From assembly GCF_048541825.1 (NCBI RefSeq), contig NZ_CP183332.1:3844001-3908000 (forward strand): 64,000 nt of DNA. The letters are read 5' to 3'. Positions 47,806 to 58,315 of the stretch are shown piece after piece; the stretch's first letter is position 1, and each line of letters begins with the position of its first letter. The DNA is from Caulobacter sp048541825 (lineage in GTDB: Bacteria > Pseudomonadota > Alphaproteobacteria > Caulobacterales > Caulobacteraceae). The translations under genes were made by a program, and so were the position numbers. A model generated the notes under the pieces. The model had not been told where the DNA came from and searched no databases. It was given only the letters and a program-made list of their open reading frames with translations.

Positions 47806-49944
47806 ATGTTCGAAATCATGCGCAAGACGATCGAGTGGGGCGGCAAGACGCTGGTCCTCGAAACCGGTCGCATCGCCCGTCAGGCTGACGGCGCCGTTCT
47901 GGCCACCATGGGCGAAACCGTCGTCCTGGCCACTGCCGTGTTCGCCAAGAAAGCCAAGCCCGGCCAGGACTTCTTCCCCCTGACCGTCAACTACATCGAG
48001 AAGACCTACGCCGCCGGCAAGATCCCGGGCGGCTTCTTCAAGCGCGAAGGTCGTCCGTCGGAAAAGGAAACCCTGGTTTCCCGCCTGATCGACCGTCCGA
48101 TCCGCCCCCTGTTCGTCAAGGGCTTCAAGAACGAAGTCCAGGTCGTCTGCACCGTGCTGCAGCATGACCTCGAGAACGATCCCGACATCGTCGCCATGGT
48201 CGCCGCCTCGGCCGCCCTGGTGATCTCCGGCGCCCCGTTCATGGGCCCGATTGGCGGCGCTCGCGTCGGCTACATCAATGGCGAATATGTGCTCAACCCG
48301 ACGCTCGAAGAGCTGAAGGAAAGCAAGATGGACCTGGTCGTGGCCGGCACCGCCGACGCCGTGATGATGGTCGAATCCGAAATCCAGGAACTCTCGGAAG
48401 AGATCGTCCTGGGCGGCGTCAGCTTCGCCCACAAGTCGATGCAGGCCGTGATCAACGGCATCATCGAACTGGCCGAACACGCCGCCAAGGAGCCCTTCGA
48501 CTTCCAGCCGGAAAACACCGACGCCCTGAAGGCCGAAGTGAAGAAGGCCGTCGGCGCCGACCTGGCCGACGCCTACACCATCCGCGCCAAGGGCGACCGC
48601 GTTTCGGCCCTGTCGGCCGCCAAGGCCAAGGCCGTCGAGACCTTCGCCAAGAGCGATACCAACCCGGCCGGCATCGATCCGCTGAAGCTGATCTCGGTGT
48701 TCAAGGAACTGGAAGCCGACATCGTCCGTCGCTCCATCCTCGACACCGGCATCCGCATCGACGGCCGCACCGTCGACACCGTGCGTCCGATCCTGGGTGA
48801 AGTCGGCATCCTGCCGCGCACCCACGGCTCGGCCCTGTTCACGCGCGGCGAGACGCAAGCCATCGTGGTCGCCACCCTGGGCACCGGCGATGACGAGCAG
48901 TTCATCGACGCCCTGGAAGGCACCTACAAGGAATCCTTCCTGCTGCACTACAACTTCCCTCCCTTCTCGGTCGGTGAGACCGGTCGGATGGGCAGCCCCG
49001 GCCGCCGCGAAATCGGCCACGGCAAGCTGGCCTGGCGCGCCCTGCGCCCGATGCTGCCGGCCAAGGAAGACTTCCCCTACACCATCCGCCTGGTCTCCGA
49101 GATCACCGAGTCGAACGGCTCGTCCTCGATGGCCACGGTCTGCGGCGCCTCTCTGGCCATGATGGACGCGGGCGTTCCGCTGATCCGTCCGGTCTCGGGC
49201 ATCGCCATGGGCCTGATCCTCGAGAGCGACGGCTTTGCCGTTCTGTCCGACATCCTGGGCGACGAAGATCACCTGGGCGACATGGACTTCAAGGTGGCCG
49301 GCACCAGCGAGGGTCTCACCTCGCTGCAGATGGACATCAAGATCGCCGGCATCACCGAAGAGATCATGAAGCAAGCGCTGGCCCAGGCTAAGGGCGGTCG
49401 CGAGCACATCCTCGGCGAGATGAACAAGGCGATGGATGCGCCGCGCGAAGAAGTCGGCGACTACGCGCCGAAGATCGAAACCATCACCATCCCGACCGAC
49501 AAGATCCGGGAAGTGATCGGCACCGGCGGCAAGGTGATCCGCGAGATCGTCGCCACCACCGGCGCCAAGGTCGACATCAACGACGAAGGCACGGTCAAGG
49601 TTTCGGCCTCGGACGGCGCCAAGATCAAGGCCGCCATCGACTGGATCAAGTCGATCACGCAAGAAGCTGAAGTCGGCGCGATCTATGACGGCAAGGTCGT
49701 CAAGGTCGTCGATTTCGGCGCCTTCGTGAACTTCTTCGGCGCCAAGGACGGCCTCGTCCACGTCAGCCAGATCAGCAACGAACGCGTCGCCAAGCCGTCG
49801 GACGTGCTGAAGGAAGGCCAGATCGTCAAAGTGAAGCTTCTCGGCTTCGACGATCGCGGCAAGACCAAGCTGTCGATGAAGGTTGTCGACCAGGAAACTG
49901 GCGAAGACCTGACCAAGAAGGAAGGCGCGACCGAAGAGGCGTAA
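47806..49944 (+). CDS. pnp: Polyribonucleotide nucleotidyltransferase (PNPase)
   Basis: 712 residues. PNPase degrades RNA 3'-5' phosphorolytically and is part of the RNA degradosome. It has two RNase PH domains (first about 10-140; second about 320-460, with GSALFTRGETQA and FPPFSVGETGRMGSPGRREIGHG), a KH domain (IREVIGTGGKVIREI, near 565) and an S1 domain (GAIYDGKVVKVVDFGAFV, near 625). Start MFEI at 47806; an ATG at 47818 is an alternative. Upstream sequence cctgaaggaaatgg is purine-rich. Confidence 0.98.
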   Translation: MFEIMRKTIEWGGKTLVLETGRIARQADGAVLATMGETVVLATAVFAKKAKPGQDFFPLTVNYIEKTYAAGKIPGGFFKREGRPSEKETLVSRLIDRPIRPLFVKGFKNEVQVVCTVLQHDLENDPDIVAMVAASAALVISGAPFMGPIGGARVGYINGEYVLNPTLEELKESKMDLVVAGTADAVMMVESEIQELSEEIVLGGVSFAHKSMQAVINGIIELAEHAAKEPFDFQPENTDALKAEVKKAVGADLADAYTIRAKGDRVSALSAAKAKAVETFAKSDTNPAGIDPLKLISVFKELEADIVRRSILDTGIRIDGRTVDTVRPILGEVGILPRTHGSALFTRGETQAIVVATLGTGDDEQFIDALEGTYKESFLLHYNFPPFSVGETGRMGSPGRREIGHGKLAWRALRPMLPAKEDFPYTIRLVSEITESNGSSSMATVCGASLAMMDAGVPLIRPVSGIAMGLILESDGFAVLSDILGDEDHLGDMDFKVAGTSEGLTSLQMDIKIAGITEEIMKQALAQAKGGREHILGEMNKAMDAPREEVGDYAPKIETITIPTDKIREVIGTGGKVIREIVATTGAKVDINDEGTVKVSASDGAKIKAAIDWIKSITQEAEVGAIYDGKVVKVVDFGAFVNFFGAKDGLVHVSQISNERVAKPSDVLKEGQIVKVKLLGFDDRGKTKLSMKVVDQETGEDLTKKEGATEEA

Positions 49945-49979
49945 GCCTTTTCAGTCTGGCTTTTCCGGACGGAATGCAG

Positions 49980-50015
49980 CGGGCGGCTCCGAGAGGGGCC
50001 GCCCGTTTTGCGTTT
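49980..50015 (+). terminator. Intrinsic terminator after pnp
   Basis: cgggcggc (49980-49987) pairs with gccgcccg (49998-50005), followed by ttttgcgttt. It is 35 bases after the pnp stop. Confidence 0.9.
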
Positions 50016-50037
50016 GGGGGGGTGGAGCGGGGTGCGT

Positions 50038-50133
50038 CCTTCGAGGCCCGCTGCGCGGGCGCCTCAGGATGAGGAGCTCTGTGGCTCTGAACACCTCATC
50101 CTGAGGTGCGCGCTCCTGAGCGCGCCTTGAACG
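50038..50133. repeat. Inverted-repeat element G
   Basis: cctcaggatgagg (50062-50074) and cctcatcctgagg (50094-50106) are perfect 13-base inverted repeats. Outer parts ttcgaggcccgctgcgcgggc and gcgcgctcctgagcgcgcctt add hairpins. It is a REP-like intergenic element between pnp and the protease gene. Confidence 0.75.
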
Positions 50134-50181
50134 ACGCAGGTGGGTTGGGGATGTCCGACTAGGCGGTCAGTGGACTCGGAG

Positions 50182-50856
50182 TCAGCCCTCTTGGATCAGT
50201 TCTAAAGCGCGTAGAATGGGCACTGCCAACATGAAGCCGCTGTTGGGCTGAACGAAGTGAACGGGATCTTCCACAAATCCGCCCTGCTCGTCGCGTCTCA
50301 TCAGCGGAATGGGGCGGTCAAATTTGTATCCAGAGACTATCGCGCAAAGCTTGGGAATGGCTGTGCCGTCGTTGACGTAGATAGGTCCGCCGCTGAACCC
50401 CTTATTGTTCACTGTGTCGAATAGGTGAACCATCGGGCCTTCGAGGTTCGTCGAGCCGCTATAGATTGCGGCTTTGACCATTGGAATCGGCCACCGGTGA
50501 CCCTCAGGCCGCACGCCCTCGATCCCAAGAGGGAAGCCGCAATAGGACGCTGTTGAGCCCACCGTGATAAAGCCGTTGATCCGTTCCTCAGGTAGCCCCG
50601 AATTTGGGCCGAGTAGCGGAGATGTCAGAATTGCTATGTCGTCCCGAACACCAAATCGCACGCTTTCAATCGGCAGCGCTGACCAGCTTTCATCAACGCG
50701 AAAACGGATGTTGTCTCCAGGTTGAAGGCCTTCAACAACGTGGCCTGCTGTGACTACGTATCCCTTCCCGCCGACGGTTACCAAGATCGCAGTCGCCGGG
50801 CCTCGGACGTACTCGATGCGGAGTACGGGTAGAAGCTCGTGATCGGTTAGGCGCAT
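50182..50856 (-). CDS. Trypsin-like serine protease domain protein
   Basis: About 224 residues from the ATG at 50856, which has agga eight bases upstream; an ATG at 50865 lacks a ribosome site. The catalytic triad is visible: His in VVTAGHVVEG, Asp in VRDDIAILTS, Ser in NKGFSGGPIY. There is no signal peptide or membrane segment, so the protein seems cytoplasmic, which is unusual for this fold. It is AT-richer than its neighbours and lies next to repeat elements, suggesting transfer. Similar stand-alone trypsin-like proteins occur in some defence loci, but no partner is present here. Its start faces repeat block A copy 2. Confidence 0.85.
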   Translation of the reverse strand: MRLTDHELLPVLRIEYVRGPATAILVTVGGKGYVVTAGHVVEGLQPGDNIRFRVDESWSALPIESVRFGVRDDIAILTSPLLGPNSGLPEERINGFITVGSTASYCGFPLGIEGVRPEGHRWPIPMVKAAIYSGSTNLEGPMVHLFDTVNNKGFSGGPIYVNDGTAIPKLCAIVSGYKFDRPIPLMRRDEQGGFVEDPVHFVQPNSGFMLAVPILRALELIQEG

Positions 50857-51026
50857 GCTCGCCATCCTAGTGACTTCGATTGACCGCCGAGGACGGTCTT
50901 TCTAGAGGGAAAATTGAGGTGATGTCTCCGTCAATGGCAGCACGGAACGAAGGCACGTATAGCGCCGAACCGCCGAAAGTTGCCTAAAGGGTCGCCCGCC
51001 GACCTCCAGGGTCGGTGCGATCCCTA

Positions 51027-51161
51027 CATCTCTTGGAGGCTGCAGCGTGCCGGTCTGTCCAGGTCAGTCAAGGCCCGGTCTTCGACCGGCCGCTCTGCGG
51101 CGGCCCGGAGGGCCGGCCTTGAGTGACCTGGACAGACCGGCGATCGTCTCGCCGTGAGATG
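51027..51161. repeat. Repeat block A, copy 2
   Basis: 135 bases, nearly identical to 13637-13772, including the inverted ends catctc/gagatg and the long arms ctgtccaggtcagtcaaggcc and ggccttgagtgacctggacag. It is in the same orientation as copy 1. The preceding stretch 50866-51026 has no recognisable feature. Confidence 0.85.
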
Positions 51162-51225
51162 TAAGGAAGGCGCTGCCCGCGAGGGGCGGACGGGCAGGCG
51201 CGGTGTTGGCCGCTCCCTCTCGTAT

Positions 51226-51360
51226 CCGTCATTCCGAGCCTTTGGCTCGGGAGCCCTCTATCCACCGCAGGTGCGGGAGGGGCGGGGTGCGCGCGCACCC
51301 CGCTGGCACTTTACGTGTCAGTTGAAGCAGGGGTTCCCGCCACAAGGGCGGGAATGACGG
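51226..51360. repeat. Repeat element D, inserted between blocks A and B of copy 2
   Basis: Perfect 10-base ends ccgtcattcc (51226-51235) and ggaatgacgg (51351-51360). Inner hairpins include gagcctttggctc and gcccttgtggcgggaa-type arms on the minus strand. It accounts for part of the extra 300 bases between A and B compared with copy 1. The remainder (51361-51522) shows only simple ggtgg repeats and nothing else I can name. Confidence 0.7.
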
Positions 51361-51522
51361 TGGTGGGTGGTGGGTGGTGGTGGCTGTAGCGCCCTATCGC
51401 CGCGCCTCAGTCACTATGCGGATCGCCAGTCGCGCGGACGGGGGCAGGCCACACGGTGTTTCTTCCAGCGGCCACGGGGATCGGCAGCGGGCCATCCCCG
51501 GATGGGGACGGGGATCAATGAT

Positions 51523-51690
51523 CCTTCTCCCAGAGGGAGAAGGAGGGGCCCGCGCCGTAGGCGTGGGAGGATGAGGGGTTTGCGAAGCCCTTCCGGACAA
51601 GGCACGTCCCCAAGTGCGACAACGGCTGGCGGTGTAACCCCTCACCCTCCCACGCAAGCGTGGGTCCCTCCCTCTCCCTCTGGGAGAGGG
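51523..51690. repeat. Repeat block B, copy 2
   Basis: 168 bases, same length and nearly the same sequence as 13823-13990, starting ccttctcccagagggag and ending tctgggagaggg. Differences cluster in the loop between the cgtaggcgtgggagg and ctcccacgcaagcgtggg arms. Confidence 0.85.
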
Positions 51691-51733
51691 TCGAAGGAAC
51701 GGGGACCGGCGCGGGCGTTCAGGAAACTTATCC

Positions 51734-52190
51734 GACGCGCTGAAACCTCCCGTATTCTGTCCCCACCTCGTCGCGAGGAAAGGGCGCAAGGCCAGCGACC
51801 ATTGCGGCGGCGGGGGGTGATCGAGCGGGCAGCTCAATCGATGGCGGGAGGAGCATCTTATGCTCTGGGCCGCCAACCTCGGTGGTCTCTGGCGGCGGTC
51901 GGCCCTGGAACACAGAAACGACGTGACCTCGAGGGTCGAGCGAGCAACAGGCATGGGCTGAAATCGCCCAAGCGGTCTGGACGGGGTCGCTAACCCCTCC
52001 ACCCGCCGGAGGCCGAACGTCGGGAGCGGGTTAAAACCCCGCGCCTCGAAGGCTTCTGGAAGCCGGTCACGCGGAGCGAACGGCTTCGTCGAAACGGTAT
52101 TCTCTATTTCTCATCCGGACGTGGTCCGGACGCTCCGCGACCCTTTCCATCACCCTCGTAGCGACAGCGCGAGGTCGCGAAACCGCGCGC
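51734..52190 (+). repeat. Repeat block C, copy 2: candidate structured non-coding element
   Basis: Related to 14088-14540. It has gaaacctcccg near the start, ggtgatcgagcggg (51816-51829), a hairpin gagcat-ctt-atgctc (51851-51865), the stem gcggagcg (52071-52078) with cgctccgc (52131-52138), gtcgaaacggtatt inside, the inner hairpin tccggac-gtg-gtccgga (52114-52130), and a terminal gcgcg/cgcgc hairpin (52167-52188). Compared with copy 1 there is a one-base length difference between the gtcgaaacggtatt block and the closing arm, so no common reading frame is kept. Confidence 0.65.
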
Positions 52191-52210
52191 CCCGACGGCC
52201 CCGCCATTTT

Positions 52211-52229
52211 GCGAATGATTATCATTGCG
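52211..52229. promoter_or_regulatory. Fur box upstream of the siderophore receptor gene
   Basis: gcgAATGATTATCATTgcg: aatgat and atcatt are inverted around one T, matching the core of the Fur consensus. It is 85 bases before the receptor start and immediately after repeat block C. Fur itself is encoded at 26695-27102. Confidence 0.8.
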
Positions 52230-52314
52230 TACCTGCTTGGGCCCAGATAAGAACGCCTCGCAATATCAGGAGGGGCGCGAGGGATCGTCGCCCCGCTGGG
52301 GACAGGATCTTACT

Positions 52315-54702
52315 ATGCGTAACGCGAACACCCACAGCCCAACCCTCGGCGGCATCGTCGGCCGTCAACGTCGCGCCCTGAGCGTGGCTGCCGTCGCCGG
52401 CGTCGCGGGCCTGACCCTGGGCGCGGGCCAGGCCTATGCCGCCGAGATTGGGGCCGCCGAGATTGGGGCCACCGAAGTGGATGCGGCGATCGCCACCGCC
52501 ACCGCCGTCGCCGACGACGCCACTGAAGTCGCGGGGGTCAAGGTCGACGGCAAGCGGGCCACCGACGTGCAGTCGGGCAAGTACACCGCCCCGCTGGTCG
52601 ATACGCCGCGCTCGATCACGGTGATCTCCAGCAAGATCATCGAGCAGACCGCCGCCACCTCGCTGCAGGACATCCTGCGCACCTCGCCGGGCATCACCTT
52701 TGGGGCGGGCGAGGGCGGTCAGCCCCTGGCTGACCGGCCGTTCATCCGGGGCCAGGCCTCGGGCAACAACGTCTTCGTCGACGGCATCCGCGACAGCGGC
52801 GGCCAGACCCGCGAGGTCTTCAACCTGGAACAGGTGGAGGTCATCAAGGGTCCGGACTCGGTCTATAGCGGCCGGGGCTCGGGCGGCGGCAGCATCAATC
52901 TGGGTTCCAAGTCGCCCAAGCCGGTCAGCTTTGTGCGCGGTTCGATCGCCGGCGGCACGGACGCCTATGTGCGCGGCACGGCCGACGCCAACTATGCCTT
53001 TGGCGAGACCGCCGCCTTCCGCCTGAACCTGATGTACACGCAGGGCGACACGCCGGGCCGCGACAGCGTCGATTTCAAGCGCTGGGGCATCGCGCCGTCG
53101 CTGGCCTTCGGCATCGGCACGGACACCCAGGTGACGGCCAGCTACTATCATCTCGATAGCGAGCAGGACCCCGACTATGGCATTCCGCTGGCCTCCAAGC
53201 GCACCTGGGCCCCGACAGCCACGGATGGCCGGGTTCGTCCCGCGAACGGCATCGCCGACGTGTCACGCAGCGCCTATTACGGCCTGTCGCGCGACTTCCT
53301 GAAGACCCGGGCCGACATCGCCACCCTGATCCTCAACCACCAGATCAATGACGACTTCGCGGTCCGCCAGGCGGTTCGCTATTCGAAGTCGGTCAACGAC
53401 TATGTGGTCACCAACCCCGGCGACGGCGGCGCGGCCCAGTTCGTGGCCGGCGAATGGTGGATGAAGCGGGGAACCAAGTCGCGCTGGAACCCGACCACCA
53501 CGCTCGCGGCGGTCACCGACTTCAGCGGCAAGTTCGACCTGGGCGCGGTGGAAAACCGCTTCAACATCGGCGTCGAGCTGGCCCGCGAGATCAACGAAAA
53601 CGCCAGCTACGTGGTCTATGGCGCGGCCGGCTCGGCCTGCCCGACGGGCTTCACGGCCAATTTCACCACGGCCGGCGTCGGCGACTGCACCCGTCTTTAT
53701 GCCCCCAATCCGAACAACAGCTGGACCGGCACCATCACCCGCGCCCCGGCCGCCCGCTCGGTGACCAAGACCGCCGCAATCTATGGCTTCGACACGATCA
53801 AGCTCAGCGACAAGCTGCAGGTGAACCTGGGCGGCCGCTATGACGTCTACAACACCCGGGGCACGAACGTGACCGTGACCAGCGCCGCCGGCGTGATCAC
53901 CAGCACGGTGTTCACCAGCGTGCCGCAAGCCGAGTGGGACTTCTTCAACTATCAAGTCGGCCTGGTATTCAAGCCGACCGCTGCCTCCAGCCTCTATGCC
54001 TCCTACGCCACGGCCTCGACCCCGCCGACCATCGCCGGCGGCGATCAGAACACGGCTGGCGGCATCGGCGCGGGCAATCTGTCGACCACCCTGCTGGATC
54101 CGGAAGACACGATCAGCAGCGAGATCGGCGCCAAGTGGACCCTGTTCGACGACCGCCTGGCCGTGTCAGGCGCCCTGTTCCGCACCGAGCGCAAGAACGC
54201 CCAGATCCAGGTTTCGGCCGGTGTCTATCAGCAGGTCGGCGAAGCCAGGGTCCAGGGCGTCGAACTGGGCGTCTCGGGCAATGTCACCCCCAAGTGGCAG
54301 GTGTTCGGCGGCTACACCTACATGGATAGCGAGCTGGTGCGCGGGGCCTATACCGGCGTCAACCAGGGCGATCCGCTGGCCAATACGCCCGAGCACAGCT
54401 TCAGCCTGTTCTCGACCTATCGCGTGACCCGCAAGATCGCGCTGGGCGGCGGCGCCTACTACGTTTCCGACAGCTTTGGCGGCAACCAGGGCGGGGCCGG
54501 CGGCGGCGTCAACAAGGTCTATGCCCCGGCCTATACCCGCTATGACGCCTTCGCCTCGTGGGCGGTCAGCGACAAGATCGACCTGCAGCTCAACGTGCAG
54601 AACCTGACGGACCAGCGCTTCATCCTGCGCACCAACGGCGTCCACCACGCCGATCCGGCCCCGGCCCGTCAGGCCATGCTCACCGTCAACGTCAAGTACT
54701 GA
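52315..54702 (+). CDS. TonB-dependent siderophore receptor (catecholate type, Fiu/PiuA-like)
   Basis: 795 residues from the ATG at 52315, with agga seven bases upstream. A signal peptide ends at GQAYAAE, followed by a short tandem repeat AEIGAAEIGATE. The plug domain (about 70-190) includes DTPRSITVISSKII, RPFIRGQASGNNVFVDGIRD and VEVIKGPDSVYSGRGSGGG. The beta-barrel ends in an aromatic residue (VNVKY). It imports ferric siderophores across the outer membrane using TonB energy. The Fur box upstream and the PiuC-type gene downstream support an iron role. Confidence 0.95.
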   Translation: MRNANTHSPTLGGIVGRQRRALSVAAVAGVAGLTLGAGQAYAAEIGAAEIGATEVDAAIATATAVADDATEVAGVKVDGKRATDVQSGKYTAPLVDTPRSITVISSKIIEQTAATSLQDILRTSPGITFGAGEGGQPLADRPFIRGQASGNNVFVDGIRDSGGQTREVFNLEQVEVIKGPDSVYSGRGSGGGSINLGSKSPKPVSFVRGSIAGGTDAYVRGTADANYAFGETAAFRLNLMYTQGDTPGRDSVDFKRWGIAPSLAFGIGTDTQVTASYYHLDSEQDPDYGIPLASKRTWAPTATDGRVRPANGIADVSRSAYYGLSRDFLKTRADIATLILNHQINDDFAVRQAVRYSKSVNDYVVTNPGDGGAAQFVAGEWWMKRGTKSRWNPTTTLAAVTDFSGKFDLGAVENRFNIGVELAREINENASYVVYGAAGSACPTGFTANFTTAGVGDCTRLYAPNPNNSWTGTITRAPAARSVTKTAAIYGFDTIKLSDKLQVNLGGRYDVYNTRGTNVTVTSAAGVITSTVFTSVPQAEWDFFNYQVGLVFKPTAASSLYASYATASTPPTIAGGDQNTAGGIGAGNLSTTLLDPEDTISSEIGAKWTLFDDRLAVSGALFRTERKNAQIQVSAGVYQQVGEARVQGVELGVSGNVTPKWQVFGGYTYMDSELVRGAYTGVNQGDPLANTPEHSFSLFSTYRVTRKIALGGGAYYVSDSFGGNQGGAGGGVNKVYAPAYTRYDAFASWAVSDKIDLQLNVQNLTDQRFILRTNGVHHADPAPARQAMLTVNVKY

Positions 54703-54725
54703 GACTCCCCTCTCACTTGACGTTC

Positions 54726-54758
54726 GCCCCGTCCGGCAGGCCCTTCGCCGGACGGGGC
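54726..54758 (+). terminator. Strong hairpin between receptor and dioxygenase genes
   Basis: gccccgtccggc (54726-54737) and gccggacggggc (54747-54758) form a perfect 12-bp stem, followed by gctctcttctc rather than a clean T-run. It probably reduces transcription into the next gene. Confidence 0.65.
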
Positions 54759-54790
54759 GCTCTCTTCTCAGGGCCCCGGGTTTCCCCCTC

Positions 54791-55474
54791 ATGATGCTGC
54801 AGATTCCCGAGGTCCTGACCAAGGCTCAGGTGGCCGAATGCCGGGCGATCATGGACGCTGCGCCCTGGGCGGACGGCAACATCACCTCGGGCTTTCAGGC
54901 GGCGCTGGCCAAGCAGAACCAGCAGCTGCCGCAGGACGGCGAGGCGGCCAGGACCGTGGGGGCCATCATCCTGGCGGCGCTGGAGCGCAACCCGCTGTTC
55001 GTTTCGGCCGCCCTGCCGCAGACCATCCTGTCGCCGATGTTCAACCGCTACGGCCGGGGCATGGGCTTTGGCGACCATATCGACAATGCGGTGCGCCGTG
55101 ATCCGGTCACCGGCCAGACCCTGCGCACCGACCTGTCGGCGACGCTGTTCCTGTCGGAACCCGACGACTATGACGGTGGCGAGCTGGTGGTCGACGACCT
55201 CTATGGCAGCCACGCGGTCAAGCTTTCGGCCGGCGACCTGATCCTCTATCCGGCCTCAAGCCTGCATCATGTGACGCCGGTGACGCGGGGGACCCGCACC
55301 GCCAGCTTTTTCTGGATCCAGAGCCTGGTGCGCGAGGACGCCCGCCGGGCCCTGCTTCTGGACATGGACGTCGCCATCCAGCGTCTGTCCCAGGCCGTGG
55401 GCGTGGCCGACCCCTCGATCCTGGCCCTGACCGGAACCTATCACAACCTGCTGCGCCAGTGGGCCGAAGTGTGA
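54791..55474 (+). CDS. Fe(II)/2-oxoglutarate-dependent dioxygenase, PiuC/PKHD type
   Basis: 227 residues (ATG at 54791 or the next codon). The iron ligands are in FGDHIDNAVRR (HxD) and SSLHHVTPVTRGTR (distal His, plus Arg for 2-oxoglutarate). The start MLQIPEVLTKAQVAECRAIM is typical of PiuC/YbiX proteins, which are regularly encoded beside catecholate receptors (piuA-piuC, fiu-ybiX). Its substrate is unknown. It is likely Fur-controlled with the receptor gene. Confidence 0.93.
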   Translation: MMLQIPEVLTKAQVAECRAIMDAAPWADGNITSGFQAALAKQNQQLPQDGEAARTVGAIILAALERNPLFVSAALPQTILSPMFNRYGRGMGFGDHIDNAVRRDPVTGQTLRTDLSATLFLSEPDDYDGGELVVDDLYGSHAVKLSAGDLILYPASSLHHVTPVTRGTRTASFFWIQSLVREDARRALLLDMDVAIQRLSQAVGVADPSILALTGTYHNLLRQWAEV

Positions 55475-55570
55475 TGTTCGACGAGCGCGCTCGTCGAACG
55501 AGGGTGTCCAAGGCAACACTCCGTTTACCAATGGCCCCCACCATCCTCCGCGCGATCTTCCGGAGCCCCG

Positions 55571-58246
<2,676 letters not shown>

Positions 58247-58315
58247 GTTTCCCCGACGAACGAACCACGCTAAAGCTGCCCGCGAAGGGAGCGTGACGGC
58301 TCCAGGGGGAACAGC

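Noticed and set aside
47011..49761. 916-codon minus-strand frame over rpsO and pnp
   Set aside because: Antisense of two certain genes; composition reflects codon bias of pnp.
51367..51993. 208-codon plus-strand frame across block B and C copy 2
   Set aside because: Starts in simple repeats and matches repeat sequence only; no ribosome site or known domain.
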